The notes beneath the pieces are model-generated. The model saw nothing but the letters and a program-made list of their open reading frames with translations. It did no database searches and was not told the DNA's origin. The translations under genes were made by a program, and so were the position numbers. Shown piece after piece: positions 1 to 5,047 of a DNA stretch of 5,047 nucleotides (positions within the stretch are counted from its first letter, which is position 1; the number at the start of each line of letters is the position of its first letter). The stretch covers positions 1 through 5,047 of the forward strand of contig CALCUN010000067.1 in the NCBI GenBank assembly GCA_937906975.1. Direction: 5' to 3'. Source of the stretch: an uncultured Bacteroidales bacterium (GTDB taxonomy: Bacteria; Bacteroidota; Bacteroidia; Bacteroidales; P3).

Positions 1-137
1 ATGCTGGTAAACATACGATGCAAGTGATACTTGGAATAATGAACCGCATCAGCAACTCGTTCCAGATCTAATTTCCCATCAAGATGCGTTTCTATATAAT
101 CAATGACGATTTCAATATCCTCCACATGATCTTCCAT
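1..137 (-). CDS. AraC-family transcriptional regulator, N-terminal part (cut by window edge)
   Basis: The first 45 residues of a DNA-binding regulator are visible; the rest lies beyond base 1. The protein opens MEDHVEDIEIVIDYIE and continues through LDLERVADAVHYSKYHLHRMF (about residues 23-43). This is the usual pattern of the first helix-turn-helix of AraC/XylS proteins: a helix with YIExHL, then L..VA..V.YS..HLHRMF. Because the HTH sits at the very N-terminus, this is likely the MarA/SoxS/Rob-like layout, which often carries a GyrI-like or other ligand-binding domain after it; that part cannot be seen. The ATG at 135-137 is supported by a perfect AGGAGG eight bases upstream. The gene is divergent from the yebC remnant. 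Family assignment is firm; target genes and ligand are unknown. Confidence 0.82.
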   Translation of the reverse strand, partial: MEDHVEDIEIVIDYIETHLDGKLDLERVADAVHYSKYHLHRMFTS

Positions 138-145
138 TTGCCTCT

Positions 146-151
146 CCTCCT
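146..151 (-). promoter_or_regulatory. Strong Shine-Dalgarno site of the AraC-family gene
   Basis: The minus strand reads AGGAGG here, with eight bases before the ATG at 137, and further purine-rich GGAGAGG-like sequence on both sides. It fixes the start of the regulator. It matters because no gene in the right-hand operon has anything like it, which supports a different phylogenetic origin for the two blocks. Confidence 0.8.
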
Positions 152-171
152 CTCCGCATAAATAATAACAA

Positions 172-185
172 AGAAATGAATTTCT
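172..185. promoter_or_regulatory. 14-bp dyad AGAAATGAATTTCT upstream of the AraC-family gene
   Basis: Six-base arms AGAAAT and ATTTCT flank a two-base centre GA. The element lies about 35-48 bases upstream of the regulator start, where an autoregulatory operator could sit. No convincing -10/-35 pair could be fixed around it, and short A/T-rich dyads arise easily by chance, so an operator role is only a possibility. Confidence 0.25.
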
Positions 186-222
186 GTTTTAATAATTCTT
201 GCTGCAATACACGATAACATGA

Positions 223-705
223 ATCAGTAAAAGATGTATAGCAAAAGCATCTGGCGAACTTTCTAGTGACAACTATGAAGAATTGACCTACGAAGGCTAT
301 GGCCCAGCAGGCAGTGCAGTAATTATCAAAGCGCTCACCGACAATAAAAACCGTACTGTTGACTACGTTCGTACAGCAATGAGAAAACACGGTGGTTCAC
401 TCGGCAACGCTGGTTGCGTTTCTTTCACGTTCACCACAATGGGTATTATCGTTATCGAAAGAACTGCAGATTTAGATGAAGATACCGTTATGGAATACGC
501 TTTAGAAGCTGGCGCAGACGATTTTATCGCAGAAGACGATGCTTTCGTTGTAAACACTTCGCCTGCAAACTTTTCCGACGTTAGAAAATATCTTGAAGAA
601 AATCAGGTTGAATTTACAGATAGACACATTGTTGAAGAAAATCCTTCTGCAACAGCTTTGCGGAATTTACGACTAATGATTTTAGGTAAAACGTGGAACT
701 TTTAG
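223..705 (+). pseudogene. yebC: Remnant of a YebC/PmpR/TACO1-family gene, missing both ends
   Basis: The frame reads KRCIAKASGELSSDNYEE, then TYEGYGPAG, ALTDNKNRTVDYVR, KHGGSLGNAGCVSF, and an acidic LDEDTVMEYALEAGADDF segment. These are the hallmark blocks of the central and third domains of YebC proteins, known as transcriptional regulators or translation factors that help ribosomes through difficult motifs. A full protein is about 240-250 residues. The frame here is closed by TGA at 220-222, so the conserved N-terminal domain (MAGHSKWANIK-type) is absent. There is no ATG before codon 379-381 and no Shine-Dalgarno site; the only early alternative is TTG at 283. The C-terminus leaves family similarity after about ENPSATA and ends in unrelated LRLMILGKTWNF, lacking the usual DDVQNVYHN-type tail. 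It reads as a decayed or truncated copy. A functional short paralogue is possible but unlikely without a proper start. Confidence 0.78.
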
Positions 706-716
706 GACTCGCCAAT

Positions 717-757
717 AAAAAAACTCCTAAGCTATACCATATATATAGCTTAGGAGT
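717..757 (-). terminator. Intrinsic terminator of the minus-strand operon
   Basis: Two perfect 14-base arms (723-736 and 744-757, beginning ACTCCTAAGC on the plus strand) enclose a seven-base loop. On the minus strand the hairpin is followed directly by a run of T (seven plus-strand A at 717-723, the last of which is also the base of the stem). This is the classic stem plus U-tract arrangement. It lies about 40 bases after the stop of the acetyltransferase-like gene and therefore ends the four-gene transcript. On the plus strand the stem is followed only by GAGAGTTTTG, so termination in that direction would be weaker. Confidence 0.88.
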
Positions 758-795
758 GAGAGTTTTGTGTTGTGGAAAAGATGTGTTCTCTGTTA

Positions 796-1413
796 TTAGA
801 ATAGTTTAATCTCTTTTTGTAGTAGTTCAAGGAATGTTGCTGCATGTCCGCCATCCATTTGTACGTGGTGAAACTGAAAGGAGATTGGTAGTGTGGTCTT
901 AAATGATTGTTTGCGATATTTGCCCCACATAAGCATAGGATTTGTGAATTTATCGGTGTATTGATTTACTATGGAGTCGATTTCTGTTTGAATCATAGCA
1001 GAAGTCCCGATAATCATATAATCTTCTAAGAAAGTACTTTTGTTTTCCTTTATAGAAAGAGTTGTTAAGTGCGAGTAGTCTTTTAGAAATTGCTCTAAAT
1101 CTTCACTCCAAGCAATATCACAAGAATTTATTCCTCCTTTTTGATTGTTTACGATTACATTTATCGCAAGTTTATCATATTTGTATAGTTTTTCTTTTTC
1201 AATAAGTAGATAAAACTCTTTAATTTGGCTTGCAGTTTTCCCTATACACCAACACAATAGTGCGTTAAAACTAATTTTATGTTTCTTGCTTGCTTTTAAA
1301 ATCTTTGTAACATCAAAAGTCTTTGTTAGAGTTACCATCGGCATTGGCGAGGAAAGCCAAAGGTTAAAGGCTTCTGCACGAGAGGTGTCTTGTGGATTGA
1401 TTTGTGTTTTCAT
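796..1413 (-). CDS. Chloramphenicol acetyltransferase (CAT)-like O-acetyltransferase
   Basis: The 205-residue protein has the CAT fold signature throughout: a VTLTKTFDVTKIL segment near residues 27-39, an SFNALLCWCIGK helix near 48-59, WGKY at 163-166, and the active-site block LPISFQFHHVQMDGGH at 175-190. H183 (second His of HHxxxDG) would be the general base and D187 the structural Asp of the family. Such trimeric cytoplasmic enzymes transfer acetyl from acetyl-CoA to a hydroxyl. Length is slightly below the usual 210-220. The stretch aligned with the classical S..PW..F substrate-pocket motif reads SAMIQTEI (138-145), so Pro and Trp are missing, and the Thr normally just before MGKY/MAKY is also replaced (LMWGKY). 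The acceptor may therefore not be chloramphenicol, and resistance should not be assumed. It is the last gene of the operon, 14 bases after the ATPase gene, with no Shine-Dalgarno site. Confidence 0.85.
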   Translation of the reverse strand: MKTQINPQDTSRAEAFNLWLSSPMPMVTLTKTFDVTKILKASKKHKISFNALLCWCIGKTASQIKEFYLLIEKEKLYKYDKLAINVIVNNQKGGINSCDIAWSEDLEQFLKDYSHLTTLSIKENKSTFLEDYMIIGTSAMIQTEIDSIVNQYTDKFTNPMLMWGKYRKQSFKTTLPISFQFHHVQMDGGHAATFLELLQKEIKLF

Positions 1414-1427
1414 AATTTATATAAGTG

Positions 1428-2180
1428 TTATTGTATAATCTTTATCCAATTATCAACAATATCTACTTTTATTCCAAAATGTTTTGAGATATTTTCTTGT
1501 GTAAGGACTTGTTTGCTTTGACCGAATGCAACCAAATCGCCTTTGTTAAGAAGAATTACTTCATCGCAATATTTCAATGCAAGGTTAAGGTCGTGAAGTA
1601 TTATAAGTATTGTTGTGTTTGTGTCTTTGTTGATTTTTTTTAGTAGGTTCATTATGTCGAATTGATGTCTTATGTCAAGGGCTGACACAGGCTCATCAAG
1701 CATTAACACAGGGGTTTGTTGCGAAAGGGCTCTTGCTATTATTAGTCTTTGAAATTCTCCTCCGCTTAGGTTTTGTGCGTTCATATCTCTTAGGTGCCAA
1801 GTGGAGGTTAATAGCATCGATTCTTTGACTATCGCTAAGTCTTCTTCGCTATCGGAATATAGTGGTTTTTGGTAAGGAATCCTTCCCATGAGTGCGAGTT
1901 GCAAAGCTGAGAAATCAAACATTAGGTTTGTTTGTTGAGGCACTAATGCTATGGTTTGTGCGAGTTGTTTTGAGCTGTATTGATTTATGTCTTTTCCATC
2001 TAAGAAAATGGTTGAGTTTTTTACGGGATTGATTCTTGAAAGTGCTTTTAAAAGAGTACTTTTGCCCGAACCATTTGTTCCAAGTATGCCATAAATCTTG
2101 CCTTTCTCTATTTGGAAACTAATATTGTTTAGGATTTGTTTTTTTCCTATGGTGTAGGTTAGATTTTTTACTTGAATCAT
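1428..2180 (-). CDS. ABC transporter ATP-binding protein, FecE/BtuD/FhuC type
   Basis: This 250-residue cytoplasmic ATPase would drive import through the permease encoded just upstream. All nucleotide-binding motifs are intact: Walker A GTNGSGKST at 34-42, Q-loop Gln at about 82 (LVPQQ), signature LSGGE at 138-142, Walker B VLMLDEP at 158-164 with D162 and E163, D-loop SALD at 166-169 and switch His at 196 (ILHDLN). The C-terminal HFGIKVDIVDNW tail and the overall length are typical of ATPases serving iron-siderophore, heme and cobalamin importers. The ATG at 2178-2180 overlaps the permease stop in an ATGA arrangement, so translation is probably coupled. No Shine-Dalgarno site is seen. The ligand cannot be read from the ATPase. 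Confidence 0.94.
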   Translation of the reverse strand: MIQVKNLTYTIGKKQILNNISFQIEKGKIYGILGTNGSGKSTLLKALSRINPVKNSTIFLDGKDINQYSSKQLAQTIALVPQQTNLMFDFSALQLALMGRIPYQKPLYSDSEEDLAIVKESMLLTSTWHLRDMNAQNLSGGEFQRLIIARALSQQTPVLMLDEPVSALDIRHQFDIMNLLKKINKDTNTTILIILHDLNLALKYCDEVILLNKGDLVAFGQSKQVLTQENISKHFGIKVDIVDNWIKIIQ

Positions 2181-3199
2181 TGCTTTAAACGTTTTTTTGC
2201 GTTGAACAATAAGTAGATAAAAAATGGTGAGCCTATCAGTGCGGTTATGCTTCCAACGGGAATTTCTGCTGGTGGAATGAGTGTGCGTGAGATTATGTCG
2301 GAAGAAAGCATAAATATTATACCTCCAAGTATTGAAAAGGGAATCATGCGTCTGTTGTCTGAGCCTATGATTAGTCTTACTATGTGTGGGACTACTAAGC
2401 CTATGAATCCTATTACTCCGCTTTCGCTTACAATTAAGGCTACCATAAGGGTGCAGATTAAAAGTATGATTCTTTTTGTGCGTTCAACGTTTACTCCAAG
2501 GGATTTGGCTGTTTGTGTGTCTATTAGCAAGGCGTTTAAAGCTCTTGCATTGTATGTGATACATAAAATGCCAATTACAACTGCTATGCTTACGCCAATG
2601 AGTGAGTTGTAGCTGATATTTGAAAGCGAGCCCATAGTCCAAAAGACTATTTTTTCAATTTGCTCTTGGTTTAGCATCATAAGAAGTGAGATAAAGGCTG
2701 AGGCAAGAAAGTTTATTGAGATTCCTGCAAGTAAAAGGGTGGTTGTGTGAATGCGATTGCCGTAAGAGGCTATTTTTATGATGATAAAAATGCTTAAAAA
2801 GGCAAAAATAAAACTCATTCCGCTGATTCCTAAAAATATATTCTCAAGTCCAAGTACTATTGCAAGGGTTGCTCCAAGCGATGCTCCTGAGCTGACTCCT
2901 AATATATAAGGGTCGCTTAGTGGATTGCGAAAAATGGATTGGAAAGCCAAGCCACAAACTGACAATCCTGCTCCTGCAAGAGTGGCAAATAAGGTTCTTG
3001 GTATTCTGATGTTAAAGATAATGTAGCGAACACCTTGATTGATTTGCTCGGCGTCTGTTGTGAAAAAAGGAGAGAGGAGAACTTTTATGGAATCACTAAC
3101 ACTTATACTTCCGCTTCCGACTATGCAACTAATAAACATTAGTATTAAGCATAGAAGTGCAAGAAGTATAAGTGTGAGATGAGTTTTTTTTTCTTTCAC
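2177..3199 (-). CDS. FecCD/BtuC-family ABC importer permease
   Basis: The 340-residue polytopic inner-membrane protein would form the homodimeric channel of an iron-siderophore, heme or cobalamin importer. Family landmarks are clear: RIPRTLFA at 65-72, RNPLSDPYILGVSSGA at 91-106, the ATPase-coupling region GLVVPHIVRL at 267-276, PPAEIPVG at 309-316 and GSPFF at 323-327. About nine or ten hydrophobic helices are expected, the first starting near residue 8. The start is GTG at 3197-3199, directly after the SulP stop TAA and in the same frame. The next Met (residue 21) lies inside the first helix, so GTG is the better choice. Codons 3-6 contain a run of nine A on the coding strand. No periplasmic binding protein gene accompanies it in this window. 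Family certain, ligand unknown. Confidence 0.93.
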   Translation of the reverse strand: MKEKKTHLTLILLALLCLILMFISCIVGSGSISVSDSIKVLLSPFFTTDAEQINQGVRYIIFNIRIPRTLFATLAGAGLSVCGLAFQSIFRNPLSDPYILGVSSGASLGATLAIVLGLENIFLGISGMSFIFAFLSIFIIIKIASYGNRIHTTTLLLAGISINFLASAFISLLMMLNQEQIEKIVFWTMGSLSNISYNSLIGVSIAVVIGILCITYNARALNALLIDTQTAKSLGVNVERTKRIILLICTLMVALIVSESGVIGFIGLVVPHIVRLIIGSDNRRMIPFSILGGIIFMLSSDIISRTLIPPAEIPVGSITALIGSPFFIYLLFNAKKRLKQ

Positions 3200-4906
3200 T
3201 TATTGATTAGTGTTGTTTGTTAGTTCGTTTGCTTTGTCAAGTGCTTTAGATATGTGGTCAAAGATAAATTCTTTTCCAAGATAATCGGCAAATCCACTCT
3301 TATCTAATACTTTGTAAACTTCTTCTGTTACACCTGATAGAATAATTTGTATCTTTTCGCTCTTGCTCTTATCACATAGACTTCTAAGGTTCTTTAATCC
3401 TGTTGAGTCTATGAAAGGTACTTTACGCATTCTGATAATTCTAACTGTAGGTTTATTCTTCTTGGTGCGATTTCCTACTTCGTCAAATTTGTTTGCAACT
3501 CCGAAGAAGAAAGGTCCGTCAATTTCGTAGATTTGTACTTGTTTGTTTACTTTTTCATAAACGCTGTCTGATTCAGAATCTTCTGTTCTTTGTAGTTCGT
3601 CTTCAATTACTTTGATAGATGATGTTTCCATTACACGTTTTATGAATAATACGAAGGCAATCAATAGACCTATTTCAATAGCTATTGTAAGGTCAAAGAT
3701 AACTGTTAGGAAGAATGTTGTAAGAAGCACAACGACGTCGCTTTTTGGGTTTTTGAATATTGCTTTGAACGAACGCCATTCACTCATGTTATAGGAAACT
3801 ACCACCAAAATACCTGCAAGGCATGCGAAAGGTATGTTTGCTGCAAGTGGCATTAAGAATAAGTAAATCAAAAGTAAGAATAAAGCGTGAATTATACCTG
3901 CAACAGGTGTGCGTCCTCCGTTGTTGATGTTCGCCATTGTACGTGCGATTGCTCCTGTTGCTGGAATACCTCCAAATAATGGAGAAACAAAGTTTGCAAT
4001 TCCTTGTCCGATAAGCTCTGTGTTAGAGTGGTGTTTTTTTCCTGTTGCACCATCTGCTACCATTGCGGAAAGTAAACTTTCAATTGCACAAAGGATTGCA
4101 ATAGTAAAGGCAGGTGAAATCAATCCCTTTATGCTTTCTATTGTTATTGCTGGAACTTCTGGTTGTGGCAACGCAGCTCCTCCGCTTAATTCTGGATAAA
4201 CACTTCCTATTGTTGGAATTACAATTCCGTAGTTTTTAAGTATGATTGTTGCTATTGTACATACTATAATTGCAATCAAAGAACCTGGTATTACTTTTGT
4301 AACTTTACTCCATAGGAATGAGATTGCAACAGTAAATACTGCCATTATTGTTACGATTGGATTGATTGTGTCGAAGTTTTGGAAGTAACAAATCCATTTT
4401 TCTATGAAATTGGCTGGTACTTCGCCAACTATGGTTAGTCCAAAGAAGTCTTTTATTTGTGTTGAAAAGATTGTGAGTGCGATACCTGAGGTAAATCCTA
4501 CGATAATAGGGTATGGCATAAACTTAATTATGTCTCCAAACTTCAATATACCCATTAAAATTAGCAAAACGCCCGCTATGCAAGTTGCAATTGCTAATCC
4601 ACTTGTGCCATATTCAGCTATAATTCCTGCAATAATGACAATGAAGGCTCCTGTCGGACCTCCAATTTGCACATGTGAGCCTCCAAAGATTGATATTAAA
4701 ACTCCGGCAATTATTGCTGTGATTAGACCTTGTTGAGGACTTACTCCCGATGCTATACCGAATGCAATTGCTAAGGGTATTGCAACAACTCCGACAATTA
4801 TACCTGCTGTTAGGTCTTTAATGAATAGTTCTTTTGAGTAGCTTCTTGTTTTTATTAACTCAAAGAACTTTGGTCGAAAAATTTCATCAAGATTTAATTT
4901 TTTCAT
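3200..4906 (-). CDS. SulP (SLC26)-family anion transporter with C-terminal STAS domain
   Basis: The 568-residue protein is a full-length inner-membrane transporter. Residues about 28-430 are hydrophobic with SulP landmarks: DLTAGIIVG at 31-39 followed by AIPLAIAFGIASGV, GGPTGAF in the first half, and the ESLLSAMVADG, NTELIGQGIAN and GGIPATGAIART blocks in the second. Residues about 456-560 form a cytosolic STAS domain with FIDSTGL at 498-504, so Ser501 sits where anti-sigma-antagonist proteins carry the phosphorylated Ser. Relatives move sulfate, bicarbonate or, for E. coli DauA (YchM), C4-dicarboxylates. The NMSEW segment and general pattern recall DauA, but the substrate cannot be decided. 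The ATG at 4904-4906 follows an in-frame TAA at 4919-4921, fixing the start. There is no Shine-Dalgarno site; the leader AAAACAAAGA is A-rich as in Bacteroidetes. It is the first gene of the operon. Confidence 0.93.
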   Translation of the reverse strand: MKKLNLDEIFRPKFFELIKTRSYSKELFIKDLTAGIIVGVVAIPLAIAFGIASGVSPQQGLITAIIAGVLISIFGGSHVQIGGPTGAFIVIIAGIIAEYGTSGLAIATCIAGVLLILMGILKFGDIIKFMPYPIIVGFTSGIALTIFSTQIKDFFGLTIVGEVPANFIEKWICYFQNFDTINPIVTIMAVFTVAISFLWSKVTKVIPGSLIAIIVCTIATIILKNYGIVIPTIGSVYPELSGGAALPQPEVPAITIESIKGLISPAFTIAILCAIESLLSAMVADGATGKKHHSNTELIGQGIANFVSPLFGGIPATGAIARTMANINNGGRTPVAGIIHALFLLLIYLFLMPLAANIPFACLAGILVVVSYNMSEWRSFKAIFKNPKSDVVVLLTTFFLTVIFDLTIAIEIGLLIAFVLFIKRVMETSSIKVIEDELQRTEDSESDSVYEKVNKQVQIYEIDGPFFFGVANKFDEVGNRTKKNKPTVRIIRMRKVPFIDSTGLKNLRSLCDKSKSEKIQIILSGVTEEVYKVLDKSGFADYLGKEFIFDHISKALDKANELTNNTNQ

Positions 4907-5011
4907 TCTTTGTTTTATTTAATTTTTTCTTTGTTTTATTCAGATTTTTCTTTGTTTTTTCGGAAAAATTCTTTGTTTTTTCGGAAAAATTCTTTGTTTT
5001 TTTTCGCTTGA
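4907..5011. repeat. Five-copy 21-bp-period direct repeat in the SulP leader
   Basis: The ten-base core TCTTTGTTTT (plus strand) starts at 4907, 4928, 4949, 4970 and 4991, exactly 21 bases apart each time. Copies 3 and 4 are identical over all 21 bases (core followed by TTCGGAAAAAT). Copies 1 and 2 share the core plus ATT and then diverge, and copy 5 ends differently. On the coding strand the core is AAAACAAAGA, and the copy nearest the gene forms the last ten bases before the ATG. The spacing equals two turns of B-DNA, so the A/T tracts are helically phased and the segment may be curved. Much of the array is likely in the promoter or the untranslated leader. Confidence 0.9.
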
Positions 5012-5018
5012 AATCAAG
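5007..5018. promoter_or_regulatory. 12-bp palindrome, possible operator of the four-gene operon
   Basis: CTTGA-AA-TCAAG has perfect five-base arms around two central bases. It overlaps the outer end of the 21-bp repeat array, about 100 bases upstream of the SulP start. On the minus strand it is next to TAGAATATAAC, an A/T-rich stretch that could hold a promoter, but I find no good match to the Bacteroidetes TAnnTTTG box (TAACTTGA is only partial). An operator role is inferred from position and symmetry alone. Confidence 0.3.
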
Positions 5019-5047
5019 TTATATTCTACAGAAGTTTTTTCCTACTA

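Noticed and set aside
112..390. 92-codon minus-strand open frame with Cys- and Phe-rich translation
   Set aside because: It lies antisense to the yebC remnant and runs into the AraC-family gene in another frame. The translation has no recognisable family pattern.
758..790. Second hairpin after the terminator (GAGA with TCTC)
   Set aside because: The arms are only four bases with a long loop, which is no better than chance.
796..1413. Calling the CAT-like gene a chloramphenicol resistance gene
   Set aside because: The fold and active site fit, but several pocket residues differ from classical CAT and the operon context is a transporter cluster, so resistance is not supported.
2247..2612. 121-codon plus-strand open frame
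   Set aside because: It is antisense to the well-supported FecCD permease, and its composition mirrors the complement of hydrophobic codons. There is no ribosome site.
3909..4199. Plus-strand open frame inside the SulP gene
   Set aside because: It is a shadow of the intact SulP coding sequence. The same holds for the plus-strand frames at 3612-3794 and 4404-4736.
5012..5030. Possible Bacteroidetes -7 promoter box on the minus strand (TAACTTGA within TATAACTTGA)
   Set aside because: It matches TAnnTTTG only in part, and no TTG-type -33 element is visible at the right distance.

Overview
The window carries two unlike blocks. The left block (about 1-710) holds the start of an AraC-type regulator gene on the minus strand and a broken yebC-family gene on the plus strand. 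The regulator has a strong AGGAGG ribosome site, and the yebC remnant uses many C-ending codons. Both look like Firmicutes/Negativicutes-type DNA. The right block (about 717-5047) is visibly more A+T-rich. It is a single minus-strand operon whose four genes have no Shine-Dalgarno sequence and have A-rich leaders, which is typical of Bacteroidetes. The host is therefore uncertain: a Bacteroidetes-like operon inserted beside a decayed Firmicutes-like region, the reverse, or an assembly chimera.

Layout from left to right: AraC-family N-terminus (1-137, minus, cut by the window edge); a short divergent gap (138-222) with a small dyad; the yebC remnant (223-705, plus), lacking a start codon and both ends of the protein; an intrinsic terminator (717-757) oriented for the minus strand; then, read right to left as transcribed, a SulP anion transporter (4906-3200), a FecCD/BtuC-type permease (3199-2177), its ABC ATPase (2180-1428) and a chloramphenicol-acetyltransferase-like enzyme (1413-796). 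The 141 bases upstream of the SulP gene hold five copies of a 21-bp-period A/T-rich repeat that runs up to the start codon, plus a 12-bp palindrome.

The four right-hand genes are almost certainly one transcript. The SulP stop TAA abuts the permease GTG start, the permease and ATPase overlap by four bases (ATGA), and the last gap is 14 bases. The permease and ATPase form the membrane core of an importer for an iron-siderophore, heme or cobalamin-type ligand. No substrate-binding protein gene is present in the window. SulP would move an inorganic anion or dicarboxylate. The acetyltransferase-like protein has the HHxxxDG catalytic motif but lacks residues of the classical chloramphenicol pocket. 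How these activities combine is not evident from the sequence. I see no mobile element, CRISPR array, tRNA or rRNA, and no clearly new system. The most unusual points are the phased repeat array, the SulP-permease junction, and the mosaic boundary.
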